NCBI RefSeq assembly: GCF_003432065.1
Contig: NZ_QWDE01000003.1
Location: 310,001-374,000 of the forward strand
Direction: 5' to 3'
Origin: Mucilaginibacter terrenus
GTDB lineage: Bacteria; Bacteroidota; Bacteroidia; Sphingobacteriales; Sphingobacteriaceae
DNA: 64,000 nucleotides
Shown: in pieces, positions 1 through 7,887 of the stretch
Layout of the letters: each line of letters begins with the position of its first letter
How positions within the stretch are numbered: the stretch's first letter is position 1
Program-made: the position numbers and the translations under genes
Notes under the pieces: model-generated
The model's database searches: none
The model's input: the letters and a program-made list of their open reading frames with translations, nothing else
Told to the model about the DNA's origin: nothing

Positions 1-43
1 GAACGAATACCTTAACCAGGGACAGAAGGTCTTTACCATGTAA
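1..43 (+). CDS. 3' end of an upstream gene, probably acetolactate synthase small subunit
   Basis: An open frame enters from the left edge (codons from base 2) and ends with TAA at 41-43, giving the tail NEYLNQGQKVFTM. It lies 79 bases before ilvC on the same strand. In Bacteroidota ilv-leu operons the gene before ilvC is usually ilvN, so that identity is inferred from position. Thirteen residues are too few to identify the family. Confidence 0.5.
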   Translation, partial: NEYLNQGQKVFTM

Positions 44-122
44 TCGTAGTAAATAAATAAACGTTATAAATCACAATAAATTAGTGAAATCACCTTAACG
101 GGTGTAATCAAAAACAAAAACA

Positions 123-1181
123 ATGGCAAAATTAAATTTCGGCGGTACCGAAGAAAATGTAGTTACCCGCGACGAGTTCCCTTTATCAAAAGCGCAGGAA
201 GTATTGAAGGACGAAGTAGTAGCCGTTATTGGCTATGGCGTTCAGGGTCCGGGCCAGGCGCTTAATCAAAAAGACAACGGCATTAACGTAATTGTTGGCC
301 AGCGTAAAAATTCAAAAACCTGGGATAAAGCTGTAAGTGACGGCTTTGTACCGGGCGAAACCCTTTTTGAAATTGAAGAAGCCCTTGAAAAAGGTACCAT
401 CATCTGCTACCTGTTAAGCGATGCCGCTCAAATTGAACTTTGGCCAACTGTTAAAAAGCACCTTACCCCTGGTAAAGCGCTTTATTTCTCACATGGTTTT
501 GGTATTACCTTTAACGAGCAGACCGGCATAGTCCCTCCTGCTGATGTGGATGTGTTCCTGGTTGCCCCTAAAGGTTCAGGCACTTCATTGCGCCGTATGT
601 TCCTGCAGGGCCGTGGCTTAAATTCAAGCTACGCTATTTTCCAGGATGCTACAGGCAAAGCACAGGAGCGCGTTATTGCCTTGGGTATTGCTGTAGGCAG
701 CGGTTACCTGTTCGAAACCGATTTCAAAAAAGAAGTATTCAGTGACCTTACCGGCGAGCGTGGTACTTTAATGGGCTGTATCCAGGGTATTTTTGCTGCA
801 CAGTACGAAGTATTGCGCACCAACGGGCACTCTCCTTCAGAGGCATTTAACGAAACCGTTGAAGAACTTACACAGTCGCTTATGCCATTGGTTGCCGAGA
901 ACGGTATGGACTGGATGTACGCCAACTGCTCTACCACTGCACAGCGTGGTGCGCTGGACTGGTGGAAGAAATTCCGTGATGCTACCAAACCAGTGTTTGA
1001 AGACCTTTACAAGAGCGTAGCTACGGGTGTTGAGTCACAAAAATCTATCGACTCTAACAGCAAGTCTGACTACCGCGAAAAATTAAACGAAGAATTACGC
1101 GAACTACGCGAAAGCGAAATGTGGCAGGCAGGCAAAACTGTACGCAGTTTACGCCCTGAGAACCAGGCTGTAGAAGCGTAA
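123..1181 (+). CDS. ilvC: ketol-acid reductoisomerase (IlvC)
   Basis: NADPH-dependent isomerisation and reduction of acetolactate or acetohydroxybutyrate, second step of valine and isoleucine synthesis, cytoplasmic. The 352-residue protein has the Rossmann motif GYGVQG at residues 37-42, followed by the SHGF and APKGSG segments typical of KARI N-terminal domains; the helical C-terminal half carries the metal-binding acidic residues. Length fits a class I enzyme (about 330 residues) with a short C-terminal extension, not the 490-residue class II form of E. coli. The ATG follows an A-rich stretch with no Shine-Dalgarno, usual for this phylum. It is the first complete gene of the ilv-leu operon. 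Confidence 0.97.
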   Translation: MAKLNFGGTEENVVTRDEFPLSKAQEVLKDEVVAVIGYGVQGPGQALNQKDNGINVIVGQRKNSKTWDKAVSDGFVPGETLFEIEEALEKGTIICYLLSDAAQIELWPTVKKHLTPGKALYFSHGFGITFNEQTGIVPPADVDVFLVAPKGSGTSLRRMFLQGRGLNSSYAIFQDATGKAQERVIALGIAVGSGYLFETDFKKEVFSDLTGERGTLMGCIQGIFAAQYEVLRTNGHSPSEAFNETVEELTQSLMPLVAENGMDWMYANCSTTAQRGALDWWKKFRDATKPVFEDLYKSVATGVESQKSIDSNSKSDYREKLNEELRELRESEMWQAGKTVRSLRPENQAVEA

Positions 1182-1186
1182 TAAAT

Positions 1187-1246
1187 AGTAGCAGTGGTAG
1201 TTTCAGGTAGCAGTTATTAAGTGCTGCTGCAACCGCCACTGCTACT
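1187..1246. repeat. intergenic palindrome, GCAGTAGC-type
   Basis: Arms AGTAGCAGTGG (1187-1197) and CCACTGCTACT (1236-1246) are perfectly complementary and enclose further GTAGCAG/CTGCTGC segments. It fills almost the whole ilvC-leuC gap. A related palindrome lies between lpdA and crtZ (16459-16494). There is no T-run after it, so it is not a standard terminator. Confidence 0.7.
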
Positions 1247-1264
1247 TTCATAATTTGTAAGAAC

Positions 1265-2680
1265 ATGGCAAAAACATTATTCGATAAAATTTGGGATGCG
1301 CACGTCGTCAGCAGCGCTGAGGGCTTTCCCGACGTTTTATACATCGACACTCATTTCATTCATGAGGTAACCAGCCCGCAGGCATTTGACGGCTTGCGCC
1401 AGCGGGGCTTACCGGTTTTCAGGCCGAAACAAACCGTTGCCACGGCCGACCACAACGTCCCTACCTGGGACCAACACCTCCCAATTAAAGAAGAACTTTC
1501 GCGCTACCAGGTTGATATGCTCACCAAAAACTGTAAAGAGTTTGGCATCGAGCTATATGGCCTTGGGCACCCTTACCAGGGTATAGTGCACGTTATAGGC
1601 CCCGAACTGGGCATAACCCGCCCGGGCGGTACTTATGTTTGCGGCGACAGCCATACCTCAACACATGGCGCTTTTGGCGCTATTGCTTTTGGTATCGGCA
1701 CATCGCAGGTAGAACAGGTGCTGGCTACGCAGTGCTTACTGCAGTCGCGCCCTAAGCGCATGAAAATAGAAGTTAACGGCCAACTGCAAAAAGGCGTTGG
1801 CGCTAAAGATATCATCCTGTACATCATTGCGCAGATCTCTGCCGCGGGTGGGACAGGTTACGCGGTTGAATACGCCGGCGATACCATACGCTCCCTGAGC
1901 ATGGAAGGCCGCATGACCATCTGCAACATGAGCATTGAAATGGGTGCACGCTGCGGCTTGATCGCTCCGGACGAAACCACCGTTAACTATGTTAAAGGCC
2001 GCGAATTTGCGCCGAAAGGTGAAGATTGGGACAAAGCCGTTGCTTACTGGCAAACACTTTACTCCGACGCAGATGCGGAGTTTGACAGTGTATTAAGCTT
2101 TAATGCTGAAGATATTGAACCCATGATCACCTATGGTACCAATCCGGGTATGGGCATCGGCGTAACACAGCATGTGCCCGAAACAACATCGTTCGAAGCT
2201 AAAGAACAGGGCTCTTACAAAAAAGCGCTGGACTATATGGGCTTGCATGATGATGAGCAACTGCTTGGACACCCGATTGATTATGTATTTATCGGCAGCT
2301 GTACCAACTCCCGTATTGAAGATTTACGCGAAGTAGCCAAGTTTGTTAAAGGCAAACAAAAGGCCGACAATGTTACGGTTTGGGTAGTACCCGGCTCTAA
2401 ACAAGTTCAGCAGCAGGCGATAGCTGAAGGCCTGGATAAAGTTTTCGAGTCCGCGGGTTTCCCGTTGCGCGAACCGGGCTGCAGTGCTTGCCTGGGCATG
2501 AACGAGGATAAGATACCCGCAGGCAAATATTGCATCTCAACATCAAACAGAAACTTTGAAGGCCGTCAGGGCCCTAATAGCCGTACCTTCCTGGCAAGTC
2601 CGCTTACCGCGGCTGCCAGCGCCATTACGGGCGTGGTTACGGATATCAGGGAGATGTTGTCTGAAGAGGAATTAGTCTGA
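1265..2680 (+). CDS. leuC: 3-isopropylmalate dehydratase large subunit (LeuC)
   Basis: With LeuD it interconverts 2- and 3-isopropylmalate in leucine synthesis. The 471-residue protein is of normal length. The aconitase-family [4Fe-4S] ligands are visible: the first cysteine in GSCTNSR (about residue 344) and two in CSACLG (about 404 and 407). The substrate-binding [10 protein letters not shown] segment is near residue 130. The gene starts 83 bases after ilvC, across a palindrome. Its stop codon lies in GTCTGAACT, a 9-mer repeated 24 bases downstream at the start of the inverted repeat bordering the next gene. Confidence 0.97.
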   Translation: MAKTLFDKIWDAHVVSSAEGFPDVLYIDTHFIHEVTSPQAFDGLRQRGLPVFRPKQTVATADHNVPTWDQHLPIKEELSRYQVDMLTKNCKEFGIELYGLGHPYQGIVHVIGPELGITRPGGTYVCGDSHTSTHGAFGAIAFGIGTSQVEQVLATQCLLQSRPKRMKIEVNGQLQKGVGAKDIILYIIAQISAAGGTGYAVEYAGDTIRSLSMEGRMTICNMSIEMGARCGLIAPDETTVNYVKGREFAPKGEDWDKAVAYWQTLYSDADAEFDSVLSFNAEDIEPMITYGTNPGMGIGVTQHVPETTSFEAKEQGSYKKALDYMGLHDDEQLLGHPIDYVFIGSCTNSRIEDLREVAKFVKGKQKADNVTVWVVPGSKQVQQQAIAEGLDKVFESAGFPLREPGCSACLGMNEDKIPAGKYCISTSNRNFEGRQGPNSRTFLASPLTAAASAITGVVTDIREMLSEEELV

Positions 2681-2698
2681 ACTAATCACGCGTCATTG

Positions 2699-2739
2699 GT
2701 CTGAACTCGAATTAAAAGAATTACTTGAATTAGCAGAAT
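2699..2739. repeat. left inverted repeat of the GxxExxY unit
   Basis: This 41-base segment begins GTCTGAACTCGAATT and ends GAATTAGCAGAAT, running into the ATG of the GxxExxY gene. It is inverted relative to 3158-3199: outer ends (GTCTG, then AACTCGAATT) and inner ends (GAATTAnCAGAAT) match, about 30 of 41 positions overall. It also has short GAATT-rich internal repeats. Confidence 0.75.
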
Positions 2740-3142
2740 GGAAACGGGAAGACGGACACCTGAAGACTTTAAGGATTGCACCAGCAAGATAATTGGCTGT
2801 GCAATGCGTGTTCATTCTGCTTTAGGTAACGGTTTTCAGGAAGTAATCTATCAAAGAGCGCTTGAAATAGAAATGGCACGAGAAGGTCTTGTTTTTGAGA
2901 GAGAAATGGAGATGCCTATCTATTATCGGGGTGAGCAGATAGGGACGCGCCGGGTAGATTTCTTTGTAGATGGCGAAGTGATGGTTGAACTTAAAGCGTT
3001 ATTGATGCTGGAAAATGTTCATTTGGCGCAAGGGATTAATTACCTGGAAGCATACGGTATACAAACGGGCTTGTTAATTAACTTTGGAGCTACCAGCCTA
3101 CAGTTCAAACGACTACTAAATAATAAACTGGCAAGAGCTTAA
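2738..3142 (+). CDS. GxxExxY family protein (PD-(D/E)XK nuclease-like)
   Basis: This 134-residue protein carries the family signature as GFQEVIY (about residues 32-38), after the typical CAMRVHSALGN lead-in. A later VDFFVDGEVMVELKA segment has the spaced D...E-x-K of PD-(D/E)XK folds, so a nuclease or nuclease-derived function is inferred; none is established for the family. It interrupts the leuC-leuD pair, whose products form one enzyme, so it is a likely insertion. Inverted repeats of 41-42 bases flank it tightly on both sides, the left one reaching its start codon. Confidence 0.9.
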   Translation: METGRRTPEDFKDCTSKIIGCAMRVHSALGNGFQEVIYQRALEIEMAREGLVFEREMEMPIYYRGEQIGTRRVDFFVDGEVMVELKALLMLENVHLAQGINYLEAYGIQTGLLINFGATSLQFKRLLNNKLARA

Positions 3143-3157
3143 ATAACGAGATCAAGA

Positions 3158-3199
3158 ATTCTGGTAATTCTTCAATTCAATAAAATTCGAGTTCCAGAC
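3158..3199. repeat. right inverted repeat of the GxxExxY unit
   Basis: A 42-base segment starting ATTCTGGTAATTC and ending CGAGTTCCAGAC; its reverse complement aligns with 2699-2739. It starts 16 bases after the GxxExxY stop and ends 16 bases before leuD. The pair defines a unit of about 500 bases. Confidence 0.75.
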
Positions 3200-3214
3200 A
3201 AAAAATAAATTCAG

Positions 3215-3811
3215 ATGGCAACCAAAATATTTAAACATATACAAACCGGCGCGGTACCGCTGCCTATCGAGAACATCGATACCGACCAGATTATCCCTGC
3301 ACGGTTTTTAAAAGCCACTACCCGCGAAGGTTTTGGCAACAACCTGTTTCGCGACTGGCGTTTTGATAACGACGGCAACCCAAAACAGGACTTTGTTCTT
3401 AACGATCCTACCTATAGCGGGAAAGTACTTGTTGCAGGAAAAAACTTTGGCTGCGGCAGCAGCCGCGAGCACGCTGCATGGGCATTGGCCGACTATGGCT
3501 TTGATGCCGTAGTGAGCAGCTTTTTTGCCGACATATTTAAAGGCAATGCCCTTAACAACGGCTTGCTGCCTGTACAGGTAAGCGATGAGTTCCTGAAAAA
3601 GCTCTTCGATGCCATCTATCTTGATCCGCATGCAGAGATTGAGGTGAACCTGGTAGATCAGTTTATTAAAATAGTAGCCACCGGCGATCAGGAAAGCTTT
3701 GAGGTAAACCCTTACAAAAAAGCCTGCATGACCAACGGCTACGATGATATAGATTATATTCTGAGCAAGAAAGAACTAATAGAACAATTCGAAAACCCCC
3801 TAACCCCCTAA
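3215..3811 (+). CDS. leuD: 3-isopropylmalate dehydratase small subunit (LeuD)
   Basis: Swivelling small subunit that completes isopropylmalate isomerase with LeuC. The 198-residue protein has the conserved start ([13 protein letters not shown]) and the [11 protein letters not shown] motif near residue 80. The final residues NPLTP and the stop are read from the left arm of a C-rich/G-rich palindrome (3794-3885), so the native C-terminus appears to have been replaced or extended by the repeat. The catalytic parts are unaffected. Confidence 0.96.
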   Translation: MATKIFKHIQTGAVPLPIENIDTDQIIPARFLKATTREGFGNNLFRDWRFDNDGNPKQDFVLNDPTYSGKVLVAGKNFGCGSSREHAAWALADYGFDAVVSSFFADIFKGNALNNGLLPVQVSDEFLKKLFDAIYLDPHAEIEVNLVDQFIKIVATGDQESFEVNPYKKACMTNGYDDIDYILSKKELIEQFENPLTP

Positions 3812-3885
3812 AGGGGGAACAGAAGGGTTTTAACACTAAAAAGTACACAATCAAAAGCTCCCCCTTTAGGGGGCTGGGGGGTTAA
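3794..3885. repeat. large CCCCCTAAAGGGGG palindrome between leuD and a methyltransferase
   Basis: Two copies of a C-rich/G-rich unit face each other: 3794-3820 (CCCCCTAAAGGGGG core) and 3856-3885 (CCCCCTTTAGGGGG core), about 35 bases apart. Each copy is itself a hairpin and the two also pair with each other. It overlaps the leuD stop and ends one base before the next ATG. Related units lie at 4676, 5770 and 22624. Confidence 0.8.
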
Positions 3886-4671
3886 ATGAACTTTCAAAAA
3901 CACATACAACGCGAAGGCAAGGGAACCGCTAAGTTATTTGATGAGCGGAGCCTTACGGCCGACTATGCTACCCTGCCGCCACTATTGCAGCAGGGCTGGC
4001 GCGTGTTGGATGTGGGCTGTGGTACCGGCGCTATCTCCAAAGACATTGCCGCTAAAGTGGCGCATGTTACAGGGATAGACAATACGGAATACTTTATACA
4101 AAGCGGAAAAGAAACTTACGCGGATGTAGATAATCTTGAGCTAATACACGCCGACCTGTTTAGCTATGAGCCGGAAGAAAAATTTGACCTGATTGTAGCT
4201 GCCCGGGTACTGCAATGGTTAAGCGACCCGCAAGCCGCCGTGGTAAAGTTGAAGAGTATGTTAAAGCCGGGAGGCATCCTGTCGGTTTTAGATTATAATC
4301 ATGAGTCGCTGGAGTGGCAACCGCTGCCGCCCGCCAGCATGCTCAAGTTTTATGCAACCTTTTTGAGATGGCGCGGTGATGCCGGCATGAACAATCACAT
4401 TGCTATGGACCTGCCCTGGTACTTTGAAGAAGCCGGGCTATCATCCATAGAGCTTTTAGATGCGCCTGAGTTTTATCAAAGGGGCTACGCCAACTTCGAG
4501 AAAAAAATAGGTATATGGTCGTCTGTAGCGCAGATGACGCAAATGGTAGACGAAGGTTACATCAGCAATGAGGACCGGCTGCAGGCAATAGAAGAATACA
4601 ACAACTGGATACAAACAGGCGCGCAATTGATGATCATGAAATTGGCTGAAGTGCGCGGAGTTAACAAATAA
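3886..4671 (+). CDS. class I SAM-dependent methyltransferase in the leu operon (first)
   Basis: A 261-residue Rossmann-type methyltransferase: motif I VLDVGCGTG at residues 40-48, an acidic residue in GIDNTEY for the SAM ribose, motif IV-like FDLIVAARVLQWL, and a KPGGILSVLD strand-turn. The C-terminal half is family-specific. It resembles trans-aconitate methyltransferase-like proteins in outline, but the substrate is not certain. It sits between leuD and leuB, bounded by C-rich/G-rich palindromes. A role on an isopropylmalate-type acid is a hypothesis from context. Confidence 0.85.
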   Translation: MNFQKHIQREGKGTAKLFDERSLTADYATLPPLLQQGWRVLDVGCGTGAISKDIAAKVAHVTGIDNTEYFIQSGKETYADVDNLELIHADLFSYEPEEKFDLIVAARVLQWLSDPQAAVVKLKSMLKPGGILSVLDYNHESLEWQPLPPASMLKFYATFLRWRGDAGMNNHIAMDLPWYFEEAGLSSIELLDAPEFYQRGYANFEKKIGIWSSVAQMTQMVDEGYISNEDRLQAIEEYNNWIQTGAQLMIMKLAEVRGVNK

Positions 4672-4675
4672 AAAT

Positions 4676-4701
4676 TTCCCCTTTAGGGGATTAAGGGGTT
4701 T
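4676..4701. repeat. single CCCCTTTAGGGG unit before leuB
   Basis: One copy of the C-rich/G-rich palindrome unit (CCCCTTTAGGGG core) fills the gap between the methyltransferase and leuB and ends at the base before the leuB ATG, so it forms the leuB translation initiation region. Confidence 0.7.
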
Positions 4702-5772
4702 ATGACAAAACACATTTTAGTAATACCGGGCGACGGCATTGGGCCGGAAGTAACCACCTGGGGAAAAGCCGTACTGGAGAAAATAGGCCAAAGCTACGGC
4801 CATGAATTTACGTTCGATGAGGCGTTGATGGGTCATGCTGGTATAGAAGCGACCGGTAGTCCGCTGCCAGACGAAACCCTGGAAAAAGCGAAAGCCAGCG
4901 ATGCTATACTATTTGGCGCAATCGGGCATATCAAATATGATAATGATCCGTCTGCAAAGGTTCGCCCGGAGCAGGGATTATTAAAAATACGTAAGGAGCT
5001 TGGGCTATATGCCAACCTGCGCCCGATCATGCTTTTTGATGAACTGCTGGATGCATCCAGCTTAAAGCCAGAGATACTGAAGGGAACGGATATTCTTTTC
5101 TTTAGGGAACTTACAGGCGACGTTTACTTCGGTGAAAAAAAACGCAGCGAAGACCGGAACACAGCTTCGGACCTGATGATCTATCATCGTTATGAGGTAG
5201 AGCGCATTGCTACCAAAGCTTTTGAGGCAGCAAGGGTTCGCGGTAAAAGGTTATGCTCGGTAGACAAAGCTAACGTGCTGGAAGCTTCCCGCCTATGGCG
5301 CGAGGTAGTGCAGGAATTAGCAAAACAATACCCTGACGTAGAGACCGAGCACATGTTTATTGATAACGCAGCCATGCAATTGGTTAAGAACCCTAAAAAG
5401 TTCGACGTGGTGCTTACCGCCAACCTTTTTGGCGATATCCTTACTGATGAAGCATCGCAAATTGCAGGTTCAATGGGTATGCTGGCGTCGGCATCTATAG
5501 GTGATGGTACCGGTTTCTTTGAACCTATTCACGGTTCGGCACATGATATCGCCGGGCAGGACAAAGCAAATCCGCTGGCCTCCATCCTATCCGTAGCATT
5601 AATGCTCGAGATAAGTTTTGGGCTAAAGGACGAAGCTAAGGCCATCACCACTGCAATTGACAAGGTACTTAAAGAAGGTTTCCGCACCGGCGACATTGCT
5701 GATGCAAATACTGATAAAAGCAAAATATTGGGTACAACGGCCATGGGCCAAAAAGTTTTGGAATACTTATAG
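4702..5772 (+). CDS. leuB: 3-isopropylmalate dehydrogenase (LeuB)
   Basis: NAD-dependent oxidative decarboxylation of 3-isopropylmalate to 2-oxoisocaproate. The 356-residue length is standard. It opens with IPGDGIGPEV and has the metal/substrate segment LFGDILTDEASQIAGSMGMLASASIG (about residues 239-264), including the conserved aspartates, and the GSAHDIAGQ loop. ATG is at 4702, directly after a palindrome unit. The stop codon abuts the next palindrome. Confidence 0.97.
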   Translation: MTKHILVIPGDGIGPEVTTWGKAVLEKIGQSYGHEFTFDEALMGHAGIEATGSPLPDETLEKAKASDAILFGAIGHIKYDNDPSAKVRPEQGLLKIRKELGLYANLRPIMLFDELLDASSLKPEILKGTDILFFRELTGDVYFGEKKRSEDRNTASDLMIYHRYEVERIATKAFEAARVRGKRLCSVDKANVLEASRLWREVVQELAKQYPDVETEHMFIDNAAMQLVKNPKKFDVVLTANLFGDILTDEASQIAGSMGMLASASIGDGTGFFEPIHGSAHDIAGQDKANPLASILSVALMLEISFGLKDEAKAITTAIDKVLKEGFRTGDIADANTDKSKILGTTAMGQKVLEYL

Positions 5773-5860
5773 CCCCCCGACCCCCTGAAGGGGGAGTTGG
5801 AGTGTGGTAATTTAATATAAAAAACAAATTCCCCCTTCAGGGGGGCAGGGGGTTGGAGCT
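5770..5860. repeat. large CCCCCTGAAGGGGG palindrome between leuB and a methyltransferase
   Basis: Two facing units (about 5772-5799 with core CCCCCTGAAGGGGG and 5830-5860 with core CCCCCTTCAGGGGG) separated by an AT-rich loop. The layout equals that at 3794-3885: it starts at a leu-gene stop codon and ends just before a methyltransferase ATG (5864). Confidence 0.8.
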
Positions 5861-5863
5861 ATT

Positions 5864-6619
5864 ATGAAATGGAACGCCGAATTATATGATCAGAAGCACG
5901 CGTTTGTTTACCAATTTGGTGAGAACGTGCTGGAGTTGCTGGCCGCACAACCGGGCGAACGTGTACTGGACCTTGGTTGCGGTACCGGTTATCTTACCGA
6001 CCAGATACGTATACAAGGTGCCAACGTGATTGGTGCAGACGCATCGCCTGAGATGATAAAAAAAGCTAAGGAAACTTATCCTGAAGTTGATTTTGTAGTT
6101 GCGGACGGCACCAATTTTCATTTCGATGAAAAGTTTGACGCCGTATTTTCCAACGCTACGCTGCACTGGATAAAAAAAGCCGATGCTGCCATTAAATGCG
6201 TTTACGACTCACTTAAACCTGGCGGCCGCTTTGTGGCAGAAATGGGCGGCAAAGGTAATGTACAGCACCTGATAGCAGCAACCCGCCAGGTACTGCGTAA
6301 GCATGGTTACCATAAACAAGCCGAAACCGAAATTTGGTATTTTCCATCTCTTGCCGATTATACATCGAGGCTGGAAGCACAGGGGTTCAGGGTAACTTAT
6401 GCATCGCACTTTGATCGTAAAACACCTTTGCAGGACGGCGACCAGGGTGTGGCTAAATGGATAAGCATGTTTGCGCCGTTATACCTCGTTGGCGTTCCAA
6501 AAGAAGAAAAGCAACAGCTACTGGAAGAGGTTACCGCATTGCTGGAGCCTATTTACAATGAGAACGGGCAATGGTATGCCGATTATGTGAGATTAAGGTT
6601 TATTGCTGTTAAACAATAA
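5864..6619 (+). CDS. Tam-like class I SAM-dependent methyltransferase in the leu operon (second)
   Basis: This 251-residue methyltransferase has the N-terminus WNAELYDQKH, motif I VLDLGCGTG (34-42), GADASPEMIKKA, and FDAVFSNATLHWI followed by LKPGGRFVAEMGG. The architecture matches trans-aconitate 2-methyltransferase-like proteins (E. coli Tam starts similarly and has a corresponding FANASLQWL segment). Yeast Tmt1, with the analogous activity, also methylates 3-isopropylmalate, an intermediate of the pathway encoded around this gene. The substrate here is inferred only. It is not a close duplicate of the methyltransferase at 3886; only the SAM-binding motifs are obviously shared. Confidence 0.88.
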   Translation: MKWNAELYDQKHAFVYQFGENVLELLAAQPGERVLDLGCGTGYLTDQIRIQGANVIGADASPEMIKKAKETYPEVDFVVADGTNFHFDEKFDAVFSNATLHWIKKADAAIKCVYDSLKPGGRFVAEMGGKGNVQHLIAATRQVLRKHGYHKQAETEIWYFPSLADYTSRLEAQGFRVTYASHFDRKTPLQDGDQGVAKWISMFAPLYLVGVPKEEKQQLLEEVTALLEPIYNENGQWYADYVRLRFIAVKQ

Positions 6620-6719
6620 GATTAAAGATTACCGGGTGACAAGATCATCCTCAAAAATAAAATGAATTAGCGGGCGATGTTAATCCACCGCTCAAGCCCC
6701 ACAACTAAAAAAGAGAGTT

Positions 6720-7886
6720 ATGTTACACGATCCCAACCGCGTTTACGTTTTTGACACCACCCTTCGTGATGGCGAGCAGGTACCGGGTTGCCAGCTGACA
6801 ACCCCAGAGAAGATAGAGATAGCCCGCGAACTGGAAAGGCTGGGCGTGGATATAATTGAAGCCGGTTTCCCGGTATCGAGCCCCGGGGATTTCCAAAGTG
6901 TTGTGGAAATATCCAAAGCGGTATCTGAGCCGACCGTGTGCGCGCTTACCCGTGCCAACAAAGGTGATATAGATGCGGCGATTGAAGCACTTAAGTATGC
7001 AAAACGCCCGCGTATACATACCGGCATAGGCTCGTCTGATCAGCACATTAAACACAAATTTAACAGCACACGCGAAGAGATACTGGAGCGCGCCGTAGAG
7101 GCGGTAAAGTACGCAAAGAAATCGGTAGAGGATATCGAGTTCTATGCTGAGGATGCCGGCCGTGCTGATATAGTTTTCCTGGCGCAGATGGTAGAAGCTG
7201 TAATTGGCGCGGGTGCTACCGTAGTAAACATCCCGGATACAAACGGATATTGCCTGCCCGATCAATACGGCAGCAAAATAAAGTTCCTTAAAGAGAACGT
7301 AAGCAATATTGATAAAGCCATTATATCGGTGCATTGCCATAACGACCTTGGCCTGGCTACCGCAAACTCTGTTGCAGGGCTGCAAAATGGCGCCCGCCAG
7401 ATAGAAGGCACTATAAACGGCATTGGCGAGCGTGCCGGTAACACTTCTATAGAAGAGGTGGTAATGATCCTGAAAACGCACCAGGCGCTTGGTTTATATA
7501 CCAACATCAACAGCAAAAACTTTTACGAGATGAGCCGCATGATTAGCACGCAGATGCGCATGCCGGTACAGCCTAACAAAGCCATAGTGGGCAGCAATGC
7601 TTTTGCGCATAGCTCGGGCATTCACCAGGACGGCTTTCTTAAGAACAGGGAAAATTACGAGATTATCCGCCCCGAAGATGTTGGTTTCCCAAGCGCCAGC
7701 ATCGTGTTAACCGCGCGCAGCGGCCGCCATGCGCTAAAGTTCCATTTAGAACGCCTTGGGCATACGCTTGACAAGGATGAACTATATGAAGTTTACCAGC
7801 GCTTTTTAACCCTGGCAGACAACAAGCTGGACATAAACGATAACGACTTGCAGGAACTGGTAGCCTACAAGTTGGTAAAGAACTAA
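6720..7886 (+). CDS. leuA: 2-isopropylmalate synthase, short form (LeuA)
   Basis: Condenses acetyl-CoA with 2-oxoisovalerate, the committed step to leucine. The DRE-TIM barrel is complete: DTTLRDGEQ (12-20), HCHNDLG (205-211) with the metal-binding histidines, and GIGERAGN near 238. At 388 residues it ends after the subdomains and lacks the roughly 120-residue C-terminal leucine-binding regulatory domain of the 500-520-residue enzymes. Feedback control may therefore be absent or different (inference). Homocitrate or citramalate synthase is the alternative by fold, but the operon argues for LeuA. Confidence 0.92.
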   Translation: MLHDPNRVYVFDTTLRDGEQVPGCQLTTPEKIEIARELERLGVDIIEAGFPVSSPGDFQSVVEISKAVSEPTVCALTRANKGDIDAAIEALKYAKRPRIHTGIGSSDQHIKHKFNSTREEILERAVEAVKYAKKSVEDIEFYAEDAGRADIVFLAQMVEAVIGAGATVVNIPDTNGYCLPDQYGSKIKFLKENVSNIDKAIISVHCHNDLGLATANSVAGLQNGARQIEGTINGIGERAGNTSIEEVVMILKTHQALGLYTNINSKNFYEMSRMISTQMRMPVQPNKAIVGSNAFAHSSGIHQDGFLKNRENYEIIRPEDVGFPSASIVLTARSGRHALKFHLERLGHTLDKDELYEVYQRFLTLADNKLDINDNDLQELVAYKLVKN

Positions 7887-7887
7887 T

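Noticed and set aside
2691-2698. CGTCATTG next to the GxxExxY repeat, resembling the start of the 87-base repeat
   Set aside because: Only eight bases match and the rest of the repeat is absent; treated as chance.
6723-7481. 252-codon open frame antisense to leuA
   Set aside because: Lies wholly inside the well-conserved leuA, has no recognisable domain and a Tyr/Arg/Ala-rich composition typical of antisense shadows of this codon usage.
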